Source: a virus
Length of the DNA: 64,000 bases
Virus record (IMG/VR): IMGVR_UViG_3300025030_000041
Span: 126,001-190,000 of that record
Strand: one strand, 5' to 3'
The notes beneath the pieces were generated by a model. It saw only the letters and a program-made list of their open reading frames with translations. It was not told the origin of the DNA and did not search any database. Positions 44,422 to 54,227 of this stretch are shown piece by piece. The stretch's first letter is position 1; each line of letters opens with the position of its first letter. Made by a program: the position numbers and the translations under genes.

Positions 44422-47400
44422 TTAAGCAACTTTTAATAAAGTTAAAATTCTATTTCCCATTGTTGCAGTTGCTCCAGACGTTAACCATCTTCCTTCTATT
44501 GCTTGCCCAGCTGAAACTGTTACAATAGCAGTTGTAGTAGCTATAAATCTATCATTATTACCATTATTTAATAATACAGTTTTATCTGAATTAGTTACTA
44601 AAGATCCATTTGCATATACTGATATAGTTATTGATCTAGAATTTGTAGTATGCGTTAAATCTGTATTAAACCATACAATATATGTTCCAGCTCCAGGAGT
44701 AATTGTCATATCAGTAGCAAGAACTGCAGTAGCAGAAGCCGTTGTAATATTTCCAGCAGCATTTACACTATTATATGGCAAGTTAGGAGCTCCCCATTCT
44801 ATTCCATTAGCTGCCCCTGAATTTGCAATTATAGCTTGCCCATTAGTTCCTACCCCTAGCCTAACATTATTAGTTCCACTATGAGTTATAATATCTCCTT
44901 TAGTAGTTAAAGGAGATAAATTATTAAATCCAGTAGTTTGAGTAGAAGCATTAGTTCCTCCATTTGCTATAGGCAATACTCCAGTAACTCCTGTAGTTAA
45001 TGAAATATTAGTTATTGTATTTAAACTACCATTTATTGTTTTATTTGTTAATGACTGAATAAAATCTTGAAATACAAACGTATCATTTCCAGTTAATAAT
45101 GGTAAAGATATAGTTCTATCTGCTAAAACGGCTGATCCACTAAAAATATAATTAAATGTATTACCAGGATTTCTTAATTTTAAATATGTATCTCTAAATA
45201 TTTGTTCAAATAATCCAAATGTATTAGATTGGTCATTATATATAATACCTGAATTTAATTGTACTTTATTAGTAATTGTTATTTTAGTAGACGTATGTGT
45301 ATTAATATTAATGTCTGATACTGCATTTGTTCCAATTGAATGTTGATGGTCAGACTTAGCAAAGCTATTTGCAATTCCTATACTATTAGATGTACTAACT
45401 GAAATAGGGATTCCACTAGTTAATGGGTCACTTCCATTAGGTAAGTGTCTAGATGCATGAGATGTTACATCTATTCCATCTACTAGATTTATATTAATAA
45501 TATTATTATTATTTAAATCTAAATTGCCAGTTAACAAACGAGTTCCATTAGTTAATAAATATTGTGGATGGTCATCATCACTTAATCCTAATAAATTACC
45601 ATGGTTAGCTCCGGCACTAATTGCACTTGAACTTCCAGCAAAAGTTGGTCTCTCGTCTCTAATTTGTATTATATTAAAGGTTCCTTCTTTAACTACAATT
45701 GATGCAATAGGAGTAACTGAATCTATAAAAAATGGAGGAGGAAGAGGTAATGCCGCAGACTCAACTTCAATTAGTGTTGCATATTCGGCTTGTGCGTATA
45801 TTAGCATATACCGTTCAGTATTGCCTTCTCCTGATAAATATAATGAATGTTTAGCATAATATCCTGATGTTATTGGAGTTAATGTTCCAGTGTTAGTATC
45901 ATAATATGTATTACTTGCAGTATTTTGAGAATATTTATACCAACTGTTACTACCATCTCTATAAAAGGCTTCCCATGTTATAGAGGTTCCCCCCGTTGGA
46001 AGATACTCTTTAGTTCCAAAATGATAATGACCTCCTGTTACATCTAGTTGTCTGTCTATAGCAGATTCAGAAACAGTAGATCCTGAATTAAATATTGTTC
46101 CAATTACTTCTCTTATATAATCTTCTAATTCATTTGCATGATTATTAATATTAATTGAACTTGTATCTATAAAATTTAAAGATCCATCTCTAACTGCAGC
46201 TCGACCTAATATAACATTATATTTTAAATCAGGGTCTGATGCAGAAACAGCTACAGTAGAACTAGAGTTTACATAAACATAATTATGTGAATTATTAGTT
46301 AAATTTAAAACGGTAGTATTCCAACTAACTTCTTTTTTATAATTTAGAAGTTGATCTGTTAAAAATCCAGTTCCAGCTTCAACTAATACTTGTAATGCAG
46401 GCGAGCCATATTCTGATAAATTTCCACCAGTTAATACTCCAGTTACTATACTAGATTTAAGTAATTTAGTTATATTAGTAAGTCTATCAGTTCTAAGCCC
46501 TTGATAAATATCTCCAGTTACAACATTTCCACCAACTACTCCTGATTCATTAAATGATATACTAAACGAGGCATTATCTGGATTTATAAAAATTCTACTT
46601 CTACTTCCTATTCCAGTATAACCCCCAATTGTTAATGGATGTAAAACTGATAAATCCTCTTCATTTTCAGCTAAAATACTACCAGCTACTATAATAGTAC
46701 ATCCACTTCCTACATTTCCATTTTCAATTCCAATATTCCAGTGTTTAATTTCAGTACTTAAAATATCACAAGATGCTCCATTTTGTAAATATATTCCAAC
46801 TCCTACTAAAGGCGAACCTCCTGGACCATATAACTCTCCTCCTATTATTCCTAATTCGGCCTCAACTCCAGTTGCATAAATTCCATACGAATCCCCTATA
46901 GCGTGAAGATGAATCGTATCGATATGAGTAGATGCCTCATATCCGTTATTTGAATCTATACATATTCCTTTCGAAAAATTTCCAGTTATACTAATTCCGT
47001 TTATAAAAGACTCTGTATCTTGATTTTCAGATTTAATTAATACTCCTATATCACAATCATTAATACTTATATTATAAATAGAATCGTGTGTAACTTCAGC
47101 GTCATTAATATAAATTGCAGAGTAGTCAGATCCTGCATTTTTTAGCGCTAGATTAGATATTTGGGTATATTCGCCAAGACTTATGATATGATGTAAACTT
47201 GAGTCAGGCTCTATTATTATATTCGTATTAGAGTGTCCTATTATAGAAACATAAGGCTTATTTTTTAAATCTATTAAGGGTTCAGTATATGTACCTGGGC
47301 CAACTCGTAGTTCATACCTATTATTTATAGTATTATTTGTAATACTATTTAATGCAGTAACAATAGATGAATAATCTCCTCCAAGTTTAGCTACATTTAT

Positions 47401-48540
47401 TACATTTTTATCTTGACCTTGAATATAAATAGCACTTCCATTTAATTCAGATTTAGTTCTATCTATTAAACCATTAAATACTCCAACTGCATTAGAATTT
47501 TCAACAACTAAGTCTTGGGTACAGTCTTCAAAACTAACAGCATTTGCAAATAAAGTTTGGCCTGCTCCAGTATTAGGAAGCCAAATACCTTTAGCAAATC
47601 CTCTTAAATTTAGTCCAATTAATCTTAGTTTACCTCCATTTATAGCTTTAATTCCAGTATTTCCTGCTCCTGGACATCTAATTTGTACAGAATTTGTAAT
47701 AAATTCACAATTTAATCCATCAACGATAGCGACTTCAGTAGGATATGGAGTAGACATTCCAGTAGTTATACTATTCTGTAATGCGATTTTACCAATTCCT
47801 GAACCATTATTTGTTGCAATAAATCCTTTATTAAATTGGTAATTGCTACCAATCATGCCTTTGTTTATAAAAACAGTAGAGTCATTTCCAGGAGCTTCAC
47901 ATTTTACTAAAATGTCGTTATTACCAAATCTTACAAATTCTACATGAAATGCGTCATTAGTTGTTCCAGTTAGACTAGAATGATATACTGCGGCATATCC
48001 TGTTCCAGTTGCTCCTGTTAAAGTACAACAACTAACTTCAGAATTAATTGATCCAATGATTACATGTTTATTAGGAGAATCAACCTGTATTATAGTGACA
48101 TCTTCATTAGTTCCACTAAGATAAACGTATGGTTTTAATGTAATAGTATCTTCAGTAAATATTCCAGGCCCAGTTTTTACATAATATCTATTAGATGAAG
48201 TATTATCAGTTATAGAATCTATTGCGGTTTTTATTGAAGAGAATTCTCCAATTCCAGGATTTAGTTTTACATTTATTACATTTTCTGTAAAAAGTCTATT
48301 ATCATTAATAAATATAGTATTATTTAAATCAGATAATGAAGTTATATCAATACCATTAAATTTTGCAGTGATATAGCCTAAGTCTAGTGCATTTCCTAAA
48401 TCTGTTGAATTTCTAAGTTCATCAGAACTATATTCTTGTTCTAAATCATAGTTTGTAGTAGGATGTGTAAATGTTCTTTTTCCTAAATCATTGAATATTA
48501 TAGTTCCTAATGTTCCAGTCGTTGTTATTAAAAAAGCCAT
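44422..48540 (-). CDS. Large tail fibre/tailspike with pectate-lyase-like beta-helix
   Basis: The 1372-residue protein has two right-handed beta-helix blocks starting FSSIKTAIDSITDNTSSNRY and YSSIVTALNSITNNTINNRY (about residues 95 and 380). Each opens with a NRYyvktGPGiftE motif and continues with pectate-lyase-like turns. Later parts hold a fibre module (HGNLLGLSDDDHPQYLLTNG, residues about 990) and a beta-sandwich C-terminus (GAGTYIVWFNTDLTHTTNSR). It is probably a receptor-binding long fibre; lyase or depolymerase activity cannot be judged. Confidence 0.82.
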   Translation of the reverse strand: MAFLITTTGTLGTIIFNDLGKRTFTHPTTNYDLEQEYSSDELRNSTDLGNALDLGYITAKFNGIDITSLSDLNNTIFINDNRLFTENVINVKLNPGIGEFSSIKTAIDSITDNTSSNRYYVKTGPGIFTEDTITLKPYVYLSGTNEDVTIIQVDSPNKHVIIGSINSEVSCCTLTGATGTGYAAVYHSSLTGTTNDAFHVEFVRFGNNDILVKCEAPGNDSTVFINKGMIGSNYQFNKGFIATNNGSGIGKIALQNSITTGMSTPYPTEVAIVDGLNCEFITNSVQIRCPGAGNTGIKAINGGKLRLIGLNLRGFAKGIWLPNTGAGQTLFANAVSFEDCTQDLVVENSNAVGVFNGLIDRTKSELNGSAIYIQGQDKNVINVAKLGGDYSSIVTALNSITNNTINNRYELRVGPGTYTEPLIDLKNKPYVSIIGHSNTNIIIEPDSSLHHIISLGEYTQISNLALKNAGSDYSAIYINDAEVTHDSIYNISINDCDIGVLIKSENQDTESFINGISITGNFSKGICIDSNNGYEASTHIDTIHLHAIGDSYGIYATGVEAELGIIGGELYGPGGSPLVGVGIYLQNGASCDILSTEIKHWNIGIENGNVGSGCTIIVAGSILAENEEDLSVLHPLTIGGYTGIGSRSRIFINPDNASFSISFNESGVVGGNVVTGDIYQGLRTDRLTNITKLLKSSIVTGVLTGGNLSEYGSPALQVLVEAGTGFLTDQLLNYKKEVSWNTTVLNLTNNSHNYVYVNSSSTVAVSASDPDLKYNVILGRAAVRDGSLNFIDTSSININNHANELEDYIREVIGTIFNSGSTVSESAIDRQLDVTGGHYHFGTKEYLPTGGTSITWEAFYRDGSNSWYKYSQNTASNTYYDTNTGTLTPITSGYYAKHSLYLSGEGNTERYMLIYAQAEYATLIEVESAALPLPPPFFIDSVTPIASIVVKEGTFNIIQIRDERPTFAGSSSAISAGANHGNLLGLSDDDHPQYLLTNGTRLLTGNLDLNNNNIININLVDGIDVTSHASRHLPNGSDPLTSGIPISVSTSNSIGIANSFAKSDHQHSIGTNAVSDININTHTSTKITITNKVQLNSGIIYNDQSNTFGLFEQIFRDTYLKLRNPGNTFNYIFSGSAVLADRTISLPLLTGNDTFVFQDFIQSLTNKTINGSLNTITNISLTTGVTGVLPIANGGTNASTQTTGFNNLSPLTTKGDIITHSGTNNVRLGVGTNGQAIIANSGAANGIEWGAPNLPYNSVNAAGNITTASATAVLATDMTITPGAGTYIVWFNTDLTHTTNSRSITISVYANGSLVTNSDKTVLLNNGNNDRFIATTTAIVTVSAGQAIEGRWLTSGATATMGNRILTLLKVA

Positions 48541-48548
48541 TTATTATC

Positions 48549-49004
48549 TTATCTTATTTTAAATACTGCTTCAATTGTTGGGTGGTCAATTAAAGTCCCA
48601 TTACAATATAATTGAACCTTATCTCCTGCATTAAAATTTATATTATATGATGAATATCCAGAATTGGTTGCACTTATATTTAAAAATGCTCCTGTTACTA
48701 AAACTTCATTAACATGAACTTCAGCTGACCATGTGAAATTACCATCTGTTGCAGCACTTATGTATAATAGAGTCGCATTAAACGGTAAAATAAAAGGGCT
48801 TTGATTCATATAGATTGAGTCTAATCCTTTTAAATACGAATTAGTGGTATTTCCATTTTTACCACCAAGAACTTGTATAGTTTTAGTTAATGAATCTATA
48901 TTTACATAATTCATATTAACACCATCAGTTCCAACATCAGGAGAACCAACATTAATTAATTTGTTATTATCTAGGTCTATATCAGTAAGAAAGGTCTTTG
49001 CCAT
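48549..49004 (-). CDS. Short tail-fibre-like protein
   Basis: The 151-residue protein starts MAKTFLTDIDLDNNKLINVG, the phrase typical of phage fibre N-termini. It continues to a C-terminal domain (NFTWSAEVHVNEVLVTGAFL) similar in style to the end of the large fibre that follows. It may be a fibre tip, attachment piece or alternative receptor binder. AATAAATAA motifs lie just upstream. Confidence 0.65.
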   Translation of the reverse strand: MAKTFLTDIDLDNNKLINVGSPDVGTDGVNMNYVNIDSLTKTIQVLGGKNGNTTNSYLKGLDSIYMNQSPFILPFNATLLYISAATDGNFTWSAEVHVNEVLVTGAFLNISATNSGYSSYNINFNAGDKVQLYCNGTLIDHPTIEAVFKIR

Positions 49005-49008
49005 TTAG

Positions 49009-49082
49009 TTTATTTATTTTCTTTTTAAAATTATCTTTTAAAAATTTATTTATTTTAAAATCTATTTTCAAATAAATAATAA
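49009..49082. promoter_or_regulatory. Divergent late-promoter-like region
   Basis: Minus-strand AAATAAATAAA motifs at 49009-49020 and TTTTAAAATAAATAAA at 49045-49060 point to the fibre operon. Plus-strand TTTTCAAATAAATAATAA at 49066-49082 points to the gene at 49102. The region has little else. Confidence 0.45.
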
Positions 49083-49101
49083 GAAAATATTGTATATAAA
49101 A

Positions 49102-49614
49102 ATGGGATATGCTAAATTATATGAAGAGTTTCTTTTTGAAGTATCAGTAGAAGCTGAAGATGTAAAAACAGAAGATTTAATATCAGAAGATAAGTTTAAA
49201 TCTCTAATTACTAAATTAGTTAAACATGAATTAAAAGAAGAACTTGATCCAGAAGAAGAAACTAAAGAAGTTTCTATGGAAGGTTTAACTAAAGAAGAAC
49301 TTGAGAAAGTAAATAAGTTTATTGAAACTTTATGGGTTAATGAAGAACCTAGTAAAAATGAAGTAAATGAAGCTGATTGGTTTGGATTAAAAAGAAAAAA
49401 ATTAGAAGAAAATTTAAATAGTAAAGTAAAAGTATGGGTTCCTAACGCTATGAATAAGCCTACTCAAGAAATTCTTAATAAATTCTGGGAAGATGCTAAA
49501 AACGATAGTTATGACGGACTTCCTAGTATAGGCGAAGATAAAAACTTAATATATAGACCATCCAGTTCAATAAAATGGGGTACAAAACGACATGCTTTTG
49601 GCGGCGGTAAATAA
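49102..49614 (+). CDS. Acidic head-cargo candidate (170 aa)
   Basis: The N-terminus MGYAKLYEEFLFEVSVEAED resembles the targeting-like leader (Y-x-x-F-L-x-E), then a very acidic region (ELDPEEETKEVSMEGL) and a basic C-terminus (SSIKWGTKRHAFGGGK). I take ATG 49102; an ATG four codons upstream is possible. It could be an internal or core protein. It has its own late-type motif. 49615-49743 is AT-rich with palindromic TATA runs and no gene. Confidence 0.5.
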   Translation: MGYAKLYEEFLFEVSVEAEDVKTEDLISEDKFKSLITKLVKHELKEELDPEEETKEVSMEGLTKEELEKVNKFIETLWVNEEPSKNEVNEADWFGLKRKKLEENLNSKVKVWVPNAMNKPTQEILNKFWEDAKNDSYDGLPSIGEDKNLIYRPSSSIKWGTKRHAFGGGK

Positions 49615-49743
49615 TTTTATTTAATTAGACACCAATAAGTTATATAATATATGATATATTTATTTTTATATATCGCATATTTTTATTAATTTTACAGTAC
49701 AATTAGTTCTTTATTATTGTTTAACAATTAAAACTTAGAACTC

Positions 49744-50088
49744 ATGGAAGCATTACTTATAACATTTAATAATGGAGTATTTTCACCATTATTATACGAT
49801 TCTAAAACTAATAAAATGTTAGTTATTATTAATAGAATGTGTTTAGAAAATGATTGTGAATTAATTCTTAATATAGAAGATTTTGAGTTATTAAAGCTTA
49901 CATATAATAAAGAAAATAAATTATACAATGGGCCTGGCATTTATAATAATAAATGCGAAAAAACTAATTATATAAAAGCCAATGATGTAATAGCGTATTT
50001 TACTAGAAAATATAGCGAGATTGGTGAAATGTCTGATGCTAAGTCTACTCAAATTAATATAAATAAGTCTTTACAATTCTTTAATTAA
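49744..50088 (+). CDS. Hypothetical protein (114 aa)
   Basis: The sequence MEALLITFNNGVFSPLLYDS is a small mixed alpha/beta protein with no signal or membrane segment. The family is unknown. It is separated from neighbours by about 130-150 bases on each side, so it may be a single-gene unit. Confidence 0.5.
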   Translation: MEALLITFNNGVFSPLLYDSKTNKMLVIINRMCLENDCELILNIEDFELLKLTYNKENKLYNGPGIYNNKCEKTNYIKANDVIAYFTRKYSEIGEMSDAKSTQININKSLQFFN

Positions 50089-50234
50089 TAATACACGAAA
50101 CATTTCTTTCTAAAGTATGAGGAGAAAATGATAAGTTCAGAATATATACTTTATTAATAATTCAACTAAATTCTATTTTTACACAGAGAGTATTACTAAT
50201 TTTTATATTTAAATTAAACTAAAAACTATAAATC

Positions 50235-52364
50235 ATGAAAAAAATTCTTTTATTTTTAAGTATTGGATATTTATCAATTCAATTTTCAAGTGCTCAGTTT
50301 GCAATAATAAAAACACAAACTAATGCAACATGTGTAGGAGATAGTAATGGTACAGCAAAAGTTTCAGTAAGTAGACGAACCCCTCCATATACTTACTCTT
50401 GGTCTAAAGACGGATCAACCGATGTTATTGGAATATCTGATAGTCTAAGTGGGTTAACTGCAGGGTCTTATAATTGCAATATTACAGACGTTGAGGGATT
50501 CCAAACTACCATCTCATTTACTATTACTTATAAAAGTCGTATTATTAGTACAACTGGGGGGTTTGGGTGTGAGACCATACTTCCATCATGTAGTTCTAGT
50601 AATACCGGGTCAGCATGTATACAAGTTTGGCAAGGAATTCCTCCATATACCTATTCTTGGAATACTACTCCTATACAGACAACTGAGACGGCCATTAATC
50701 TTTCCGAAGGATATTACACATATAGTATTACAGATTCACTTGGATGTTCAGATACTAATTCTTTTTATTTACCCTCAGCTATTCCTAACTTCAATCTTTC
50801 ATTCGCGGCAAGCCCACAAACTGGAGTATCACCTCTTGCTGTAGCTTTTAATAATAATACACCAAATATTGATAATTATACTTTTAAATGGTTTTTTGGT
50901 GATGGAAACTCTATTGATGATAGCAGTAGTACAGTATTTCATACATATCAATACTCAGGTAGCTATGATATAGCGCTAATTGCAATTGATAAAAATACTG
51001 GGTGTAGCGACACTCTTTTAAAAAATGGATTTATTTATACAACTGGAGCAGGATGTACACATAGCGCAACAATTACTACACTAAGTTCTACTACAGCGTG
51101 CCAAGGAGATACTATAATTCTTTCTGCAAATATAGACACATCTTTTACTTATAAATGGAATATAAACGGCACGGCTATTGATGGAGAAACTAATAATATA
51201 TTAAAAGCTACTCAAACTGGATATTATTCCGTAACTGTTTTAAAAGATAATTGTCCAGTTACCTCAAATGCTACACCAGTAACATTTAAAAATGGGCCAC
51301 CTATTCCTACTATTACTTCGGTAGGAACAATTGAGCCATGTATAGGTGGAGCAGTTACATTATCAGTTATGCCTATATATGGAATAAACTATTTATGGAA
51401 TACTGGAGATACTACTAATTCTATAACTACACATAATACTGGAATTTATTCAGTATCATTAGTAGATACTATATCAGGGTGTAGTAAAATGTCTGATATA
51501 TATAGACTTAGCACAACTCTATCTATACAAGATATTTGTATGGTAACATCAAATGATTCTTCAACTCATAATATTATTATTTGGGAAAAACCCATATCTA
51601 CTAATATAGATAGCTTTATAATTTATAGAGAAGTTGTAACGAATGTATATAATAAAATTGCAAGTATTAATTACAATTCATTAAGTGAATATCATGATTA
51701 TGACGCTAATCCAAATGTAACATCGTATAAGTATAAAATTGAAGTCATTGATACATGTGGCTCAGTGAGCCAATTAAGTAATTTTCATAACAGTATTCAT
51801 TTACAAAATTTAGGTAATGGTAATTTTCAGTGGACTCTATATAATATAGAAAATTCTATTAATCCTATCCAGTATTATATAATGTATCGTGACAATTATA
51901 GAAATGGCAGTTTTTTGCCAATAAGTAGTACTATTCCATCTGGAAATTCAACGTATACAGACTTAGAGTATTCAATGTATCCAGATGCTAAGTATAGAGT
52001 CGCAGCTTTATGGAATATTTCATGTATTCCTACTAAAAAAACTAATGAAATACCTCCAAATACTACGTATTCTAATATAAAAAATCAGGAAAGTATACCC
52101 ACTGGAATTTCATTTAATAATATAGATTTAAGTATCTCAGCTTACCCTAACCCTACAAATAATATAGTAAATATAGAAGGATTAGGACAGATTAAAAAAG
52201 GATCAATACAAATTATTAATATTACTGGACAAATCCTTTACACTGAGCATATTTCAAGCACTCCTAATATAAAACAAATAGATATTAGTAGTTACTATAA
52301 TGGATTTTATACTATAGTTATAGAAAATCATGGAATTAAAACCTATAAAAAAATAAAAAAATAA
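50235..52364 (+). CDS. Secreted SprB/PKD-repeat protein with T9SS type A sorting domain
   Basis: The 709-residue protein begins with a signal peptide (MKKILLFLSIGYLSIQFSSA, cleavage after SSA). Two SprB-like repeats follow (CVGDSNGTAKVSVSRRTPPY and a second with SEGYYTYSITDSLGC), then a PKD domain (FKWFFGDGNSIDDSSS...FHTYQYSGSYDIALIAID). Ig-like and fibronectin-like segments lead to the C-terminal sorting domain (ISAYPNPTNNIVNIEGLGQI, GFYTIVIENHGIKTYKKIKK). Type A domains direct outer-membrane export and cell-surface attachment by the Bacteroidota T9SS. Cysteine pairs support an exported protein. In a phage this predicts decoration of the infected cell surface, perhaps against superinfection or for adhesion (inference). 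Confidence 0.9.
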   Translation: MKKILLFLSIGYLSIQFSSAQFAIIKTQTNATCVGDSNGTAKVSVSRRTPPYTYSWSKDGSTDVIGISDSLSGLTAGSYNCNITDVEGFQTTISFTITYKSRIISTTGGFGCETILPSCSSSNTGSACIQVWQGIPPYTYSWNTTPIQTTETAINLSEGYYTYSITDSLGCSDTNSFYLPSAIPNFNLSFAASPQTGVSPLAVAFNNNTPNIDNYTFKWFFGDGNSIDDSSSTVFHTYQYSGSYDIALIAIDKNTGCSDTLLKNGFIYTTGAGCTHSATITTLSSTTACQGDTIILSANIDTSFTYKWNINGTAIDGETNNILKATQTGYYSVTVLKDNCPVTSNATPVTFKNGPPIPTITSVGTIEPCIGGAVTLSVMPIYGINYLWNTGDTTNSITTHNTGIYSVSLVDTISGCSKMSDIYRLSTTLSIQDICMVTSNDSSTHNIIIWEKPISTNIDSFIIYREVVTNVYNKIASINYNSLSEYHDYDANPNVTSYKYKIEVIDTCGSVSQLSNFHNSIHLQNLGNGNFQWTLYNIENSINPIQYYIMYRDNYRNGSFLPISSTIPSGNSTYTDLEYSMYPDAKYRVAALWNISCIPTKKTNEIPPNTTYSNIKNQESIPTGISFNNIDLSISAYPNPTNNIVNIEGLGQIKKGSIQIINITGQILYTEHISSTPNIKQIDISSYYNGFYTIVIENHGIKTYKKIKK

Positions 52365-52410
52365 TTAAATATTAAATACTGCTAAATTACAATATACTTT
52401 TGTATTATTT

Positions 52411-52466
52411 TAATACAAGTATGTATATCAAAAACTTTTCTTATATTTGTATTAAATACTAAGTTT
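52411..52466 (+). promoter_or_regulatory. Promoter-like element (short relative of R1-R3)
   Basis: ATATCAAAAACTTTTCTTAT continues into ATTTGTATTAAATAC, nearly the same as the end of repeats R2/R3. TATATTTG matches the Bacteroidota TAnnTTTG box. A further TACTTTTG occurs at about 52396. It lies 27 bases before the ORF at 52493. Confidence 0.6.
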
Positions 52467-52492
52467 TATTTTTAACCTAAAACCTATATATC

Positions 52493-52906
52493 ATGACATT
52501 AGATGAATCTATAAAAGTACTTGAATTATTTAACAAGTGGAGAAGAGGTGAAGAGATACCTCAAGAAAACCCGACTAAAATTGGAATAGCAATTGATATT
52601 GTTTTAGATGAATTAAAAAAGTTAAGCCACTTTACGCATAATACAGTAGAATGTGATAAAAATAGGATAGGCCCTACTGATTTAATAGACTTAGAAAAAA
52701 ATGATTTAGTTAAATTATTAACAGTTACATTGCCATATTATTCAAAACTAAGTGAATCTGAAAAAGACCTAGTTGCTAAAGGTGGATTATTACCAAATGG
52801 TAGTACTACAGGAGAGCTATATTGGAATTATTGTAAGTTAGTTAGTATGGACCGGCTAGATTTATTTAAATTATATGTTATATGCAAAGACAGTTGGAAG
52901 AGATAA
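52493..52906 (+). CDS. Hypothetical phage protein (137 aa)
   Basis: The sequence MTLDESIKVLELFNKWRRGE followed by EENPTKIGIAIDIVLDELKK-like helices is a pattern common in small early phage proteins (a helix with FNxWRRG). The function is unknown. It is preceded by the TAnnTTTG promoter-like element. Confidence 0.6.
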   Translation: MTLDESIKVLELFNKWRRGEEIPQENPTKIGIAIDIVLDELKKLSHFTHNTVECDKNRIGPTDLIDLEKNDLVKLLTVTLPYYSKLSESEKDLVAKGGLLPNGSTTGELYWNYCKLVSMDRLDLFKLYVICKDSWKR

Positions 52907-53046
52907 CCCCAAACTATTGATTATAAAAGAGCAATGACTCATTTTTTAAAAATTAATATTTGCATAGCTTTCATAGATTTTTAAAGTGCAGTCTAAACAT
53001 ATATACATAATAGCCAAAAATTAAATAGACCTAACAAACTTAGAAA

Positions 53047-53309
53047 ATGCAAACGAAAATTTGGATAACATATAAGCCTGATATTGACAAATTTCGGGAA
53101 TGGGATATTATGATGCCAACTCATTGGATAAAACTTCCTGATAATCCGAAAGAGTATTATTTTTTAGTTTATTAATAGAAACAAAAGAAGGAACAATGAA
53201 AGTATGTCGGGATGATTGGATTATCAAAGAACCATTTCAAACAGGCAATATATATATTTATCCTTGTAAAGACGATATTTTTCAAAGTACCTACTACGTC
53301 GTCTTATAA
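53047..53309 (+). pseudogene. Frameshifted small phage gene
   Basis: The first frame (53047-53175) reads MQTKIWITYKPDIDKFREWD and stops. A different frame then continues LLIETKEGTMKVCRDDWIIK ... YPCKDDIFQSTYYVVL to TAA 53307-53309. The EGTMKV...DWIIK...YPCKxDIFxxTY pattern is that of a widespread small phage protein, normally in one frame with the first part, so a single frameshift near 53155-53170 has broken it. Confidence 0.65.
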
Positions 53310-53319
53310 TTGGTAGTAA

Positions 53320-53395
53320 TGATTTAGTGTATGAGAAGGATTGCTTAGATGAACTACCAAATTAACTACAGTTGTTGATAGCAAACTTTCTTGTA
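53320..53395 (+). repeat. Decayed attC-like inverted repeat
   Basis: This relative of the site at 33310-33403 has arms AGTGTATGAGAAGGATTGCT (53326-53345) and AGCAAACTTTCTTGTA (53380-53395). The right arm is truncated and no GTTAT box follows, so the site is probably inactive. Confidence 0.55.
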
Positions 53396-53414
53396 AAATT
53401 TAACTTTTTGAGCT

Positions 53415-53585
53415 ATGGATAGAATAAGAATTGAAATATTAGAATACAATTATTGGGAGCATTTTAAAGCACTAAAAGATATTGCATTGATTTTACCAAT
53501 TGAACACCCAAAAAGAAAGAAACTTGAAAAAGCTACAAACGAAATATTGAAAGAATTACACGAACTAAAGAGTGGTGGCAGTTAA
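53415..53585 (+). CDS. Small hypothetical protein (56 aa)
   Basis: The sequence MDRIRIEILEYNYWEHFKAL continues as charged helices (KKLEKATNEILKELHELKSG). The family is unknown. It is placed between two attC-like sites, like the ORFs of the first cluster. Confidence 0.5.
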   Translation: MDRIRIEILEYNYWEHFKALKDIALILPIEHPKRKKLEKATNEILKELHELKSGGS

Positions 53586-53595
53586 ATTTTATTTC

Positions 53596-53726
53596 TGCTA
53601 ACAGTTGGGGGTATATGTAGTGCGAGATTTTAAACACTAAACTTGACTTAACCCCAGAACTTAATTAGAAGTAGAAATGTTGAATAAATCGCTGAACCTC
53701 ACATTACATATACACCTTGTTATACC
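53596..53726 (+). repeat. attC-like inverted repeat 8
   Basis: The boxes are TGCTAAC (ending 53602) and GTTATACC (53719-53726). The 19-base arms at 53607-53625 and 53698-53716 pair 16 of 19, one of the exceptions being a G-T pair. It follows the stop of the 56-residue ORF by 10 bases. Confidence 0.6.
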
Positions 53727-53772
53727 CCGTATTTCGTGGGTTGGAAATTATAAACTTAATAAATAAATAAAA

Positions 53773-54003
53773 ATGAAAAATCTAATAGTAGAAAAACCAG
53801 AAGTAAAATTGAATGAAGAAGAAAAAGTAAATTCCTTCATTGAAAACTCAAAAAGTAATGATGGTGTTATCATTAAAATTCAAAATAATGTATATAGACA
53901 TTTAATAGATAAAGATGGTAAATGTTTTATTAAAAATATAACACCTATTTTTGAGTTTGATAGTTACGATGAATTGGAAACGATTTTAAAAACACAAATA
54001 TGA
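53773..54003 (+). CDS. Hypothetical protein (76 aa)
   Basis: A small acidic/basic mixed protein, MKNLIVEKPEVKLNEEEKVN, with beta segments (GVIIKIQNNVYRHLIDKDGK). The family is unknown. It overlaps the next gene by 4 bases (ATGA), so the pair forms one cassette-like unit. Confidence 0.5.
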   Translation: MKNLIVEKPEVKLNEEEKVNSFIENSKSNDGVIIKIQNNVYRHLIDKDGKCFIKNITPIFEFDSYDELETILKTQI

Positions 54004-54185
54004 TAACATTAATTTATTTAGGTATAGGGTGGTTAATTGGATTTTTAATAATTCAAACTTATCAAAAATTAGGTACTATAATAGTAGATACTAACGTAGA
54101 TAGTTATAGATTGAGAGTTAAATGTTTACTTTCATTTTTAGGTATTATAAATTTAATAGTAGTTCCTATTTTGAGGGTAAGGTAA
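54000..54185 (+). CDS. Small membrane protein (61 aa)
   Basis: There are two hydrophobic segments, MITLIYLGIGWLIGFLIIQT and LLSFLGIINLIVVPIL, separated by a short polar loop. It is translationally coupled to the previous gene. A small two-gene unit with an inner-membrane partner recalls host-takeover or toxin-like pairs, but nothing specific supports that. Confidence 0.5.
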   Translation: MITLIYLGIGWLIGFLIIQTYQKLGTIIVDTNVDSYRLRVKCLLSFLGIINLIVVPILRVR

Positions 54186-54227
54186 AAAATATTGTGTATA
54201 ATGCCCCGTAAATATAATTTAGTTAAA

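Noticed and set aside
50491-50844. ORF of 117 codons inside the T9SS protein gene
   Set aside because: It lies in another frame of a gene with clear signal peptide, repeats and sorting domain; its composition is a frame shadow.
53596-53726. Simple Rho-independent terminator
   Set aside because: The arms are about 70 bases apart, there is no T run after the right arm, and the AAC/GTT boxes match the other sites.
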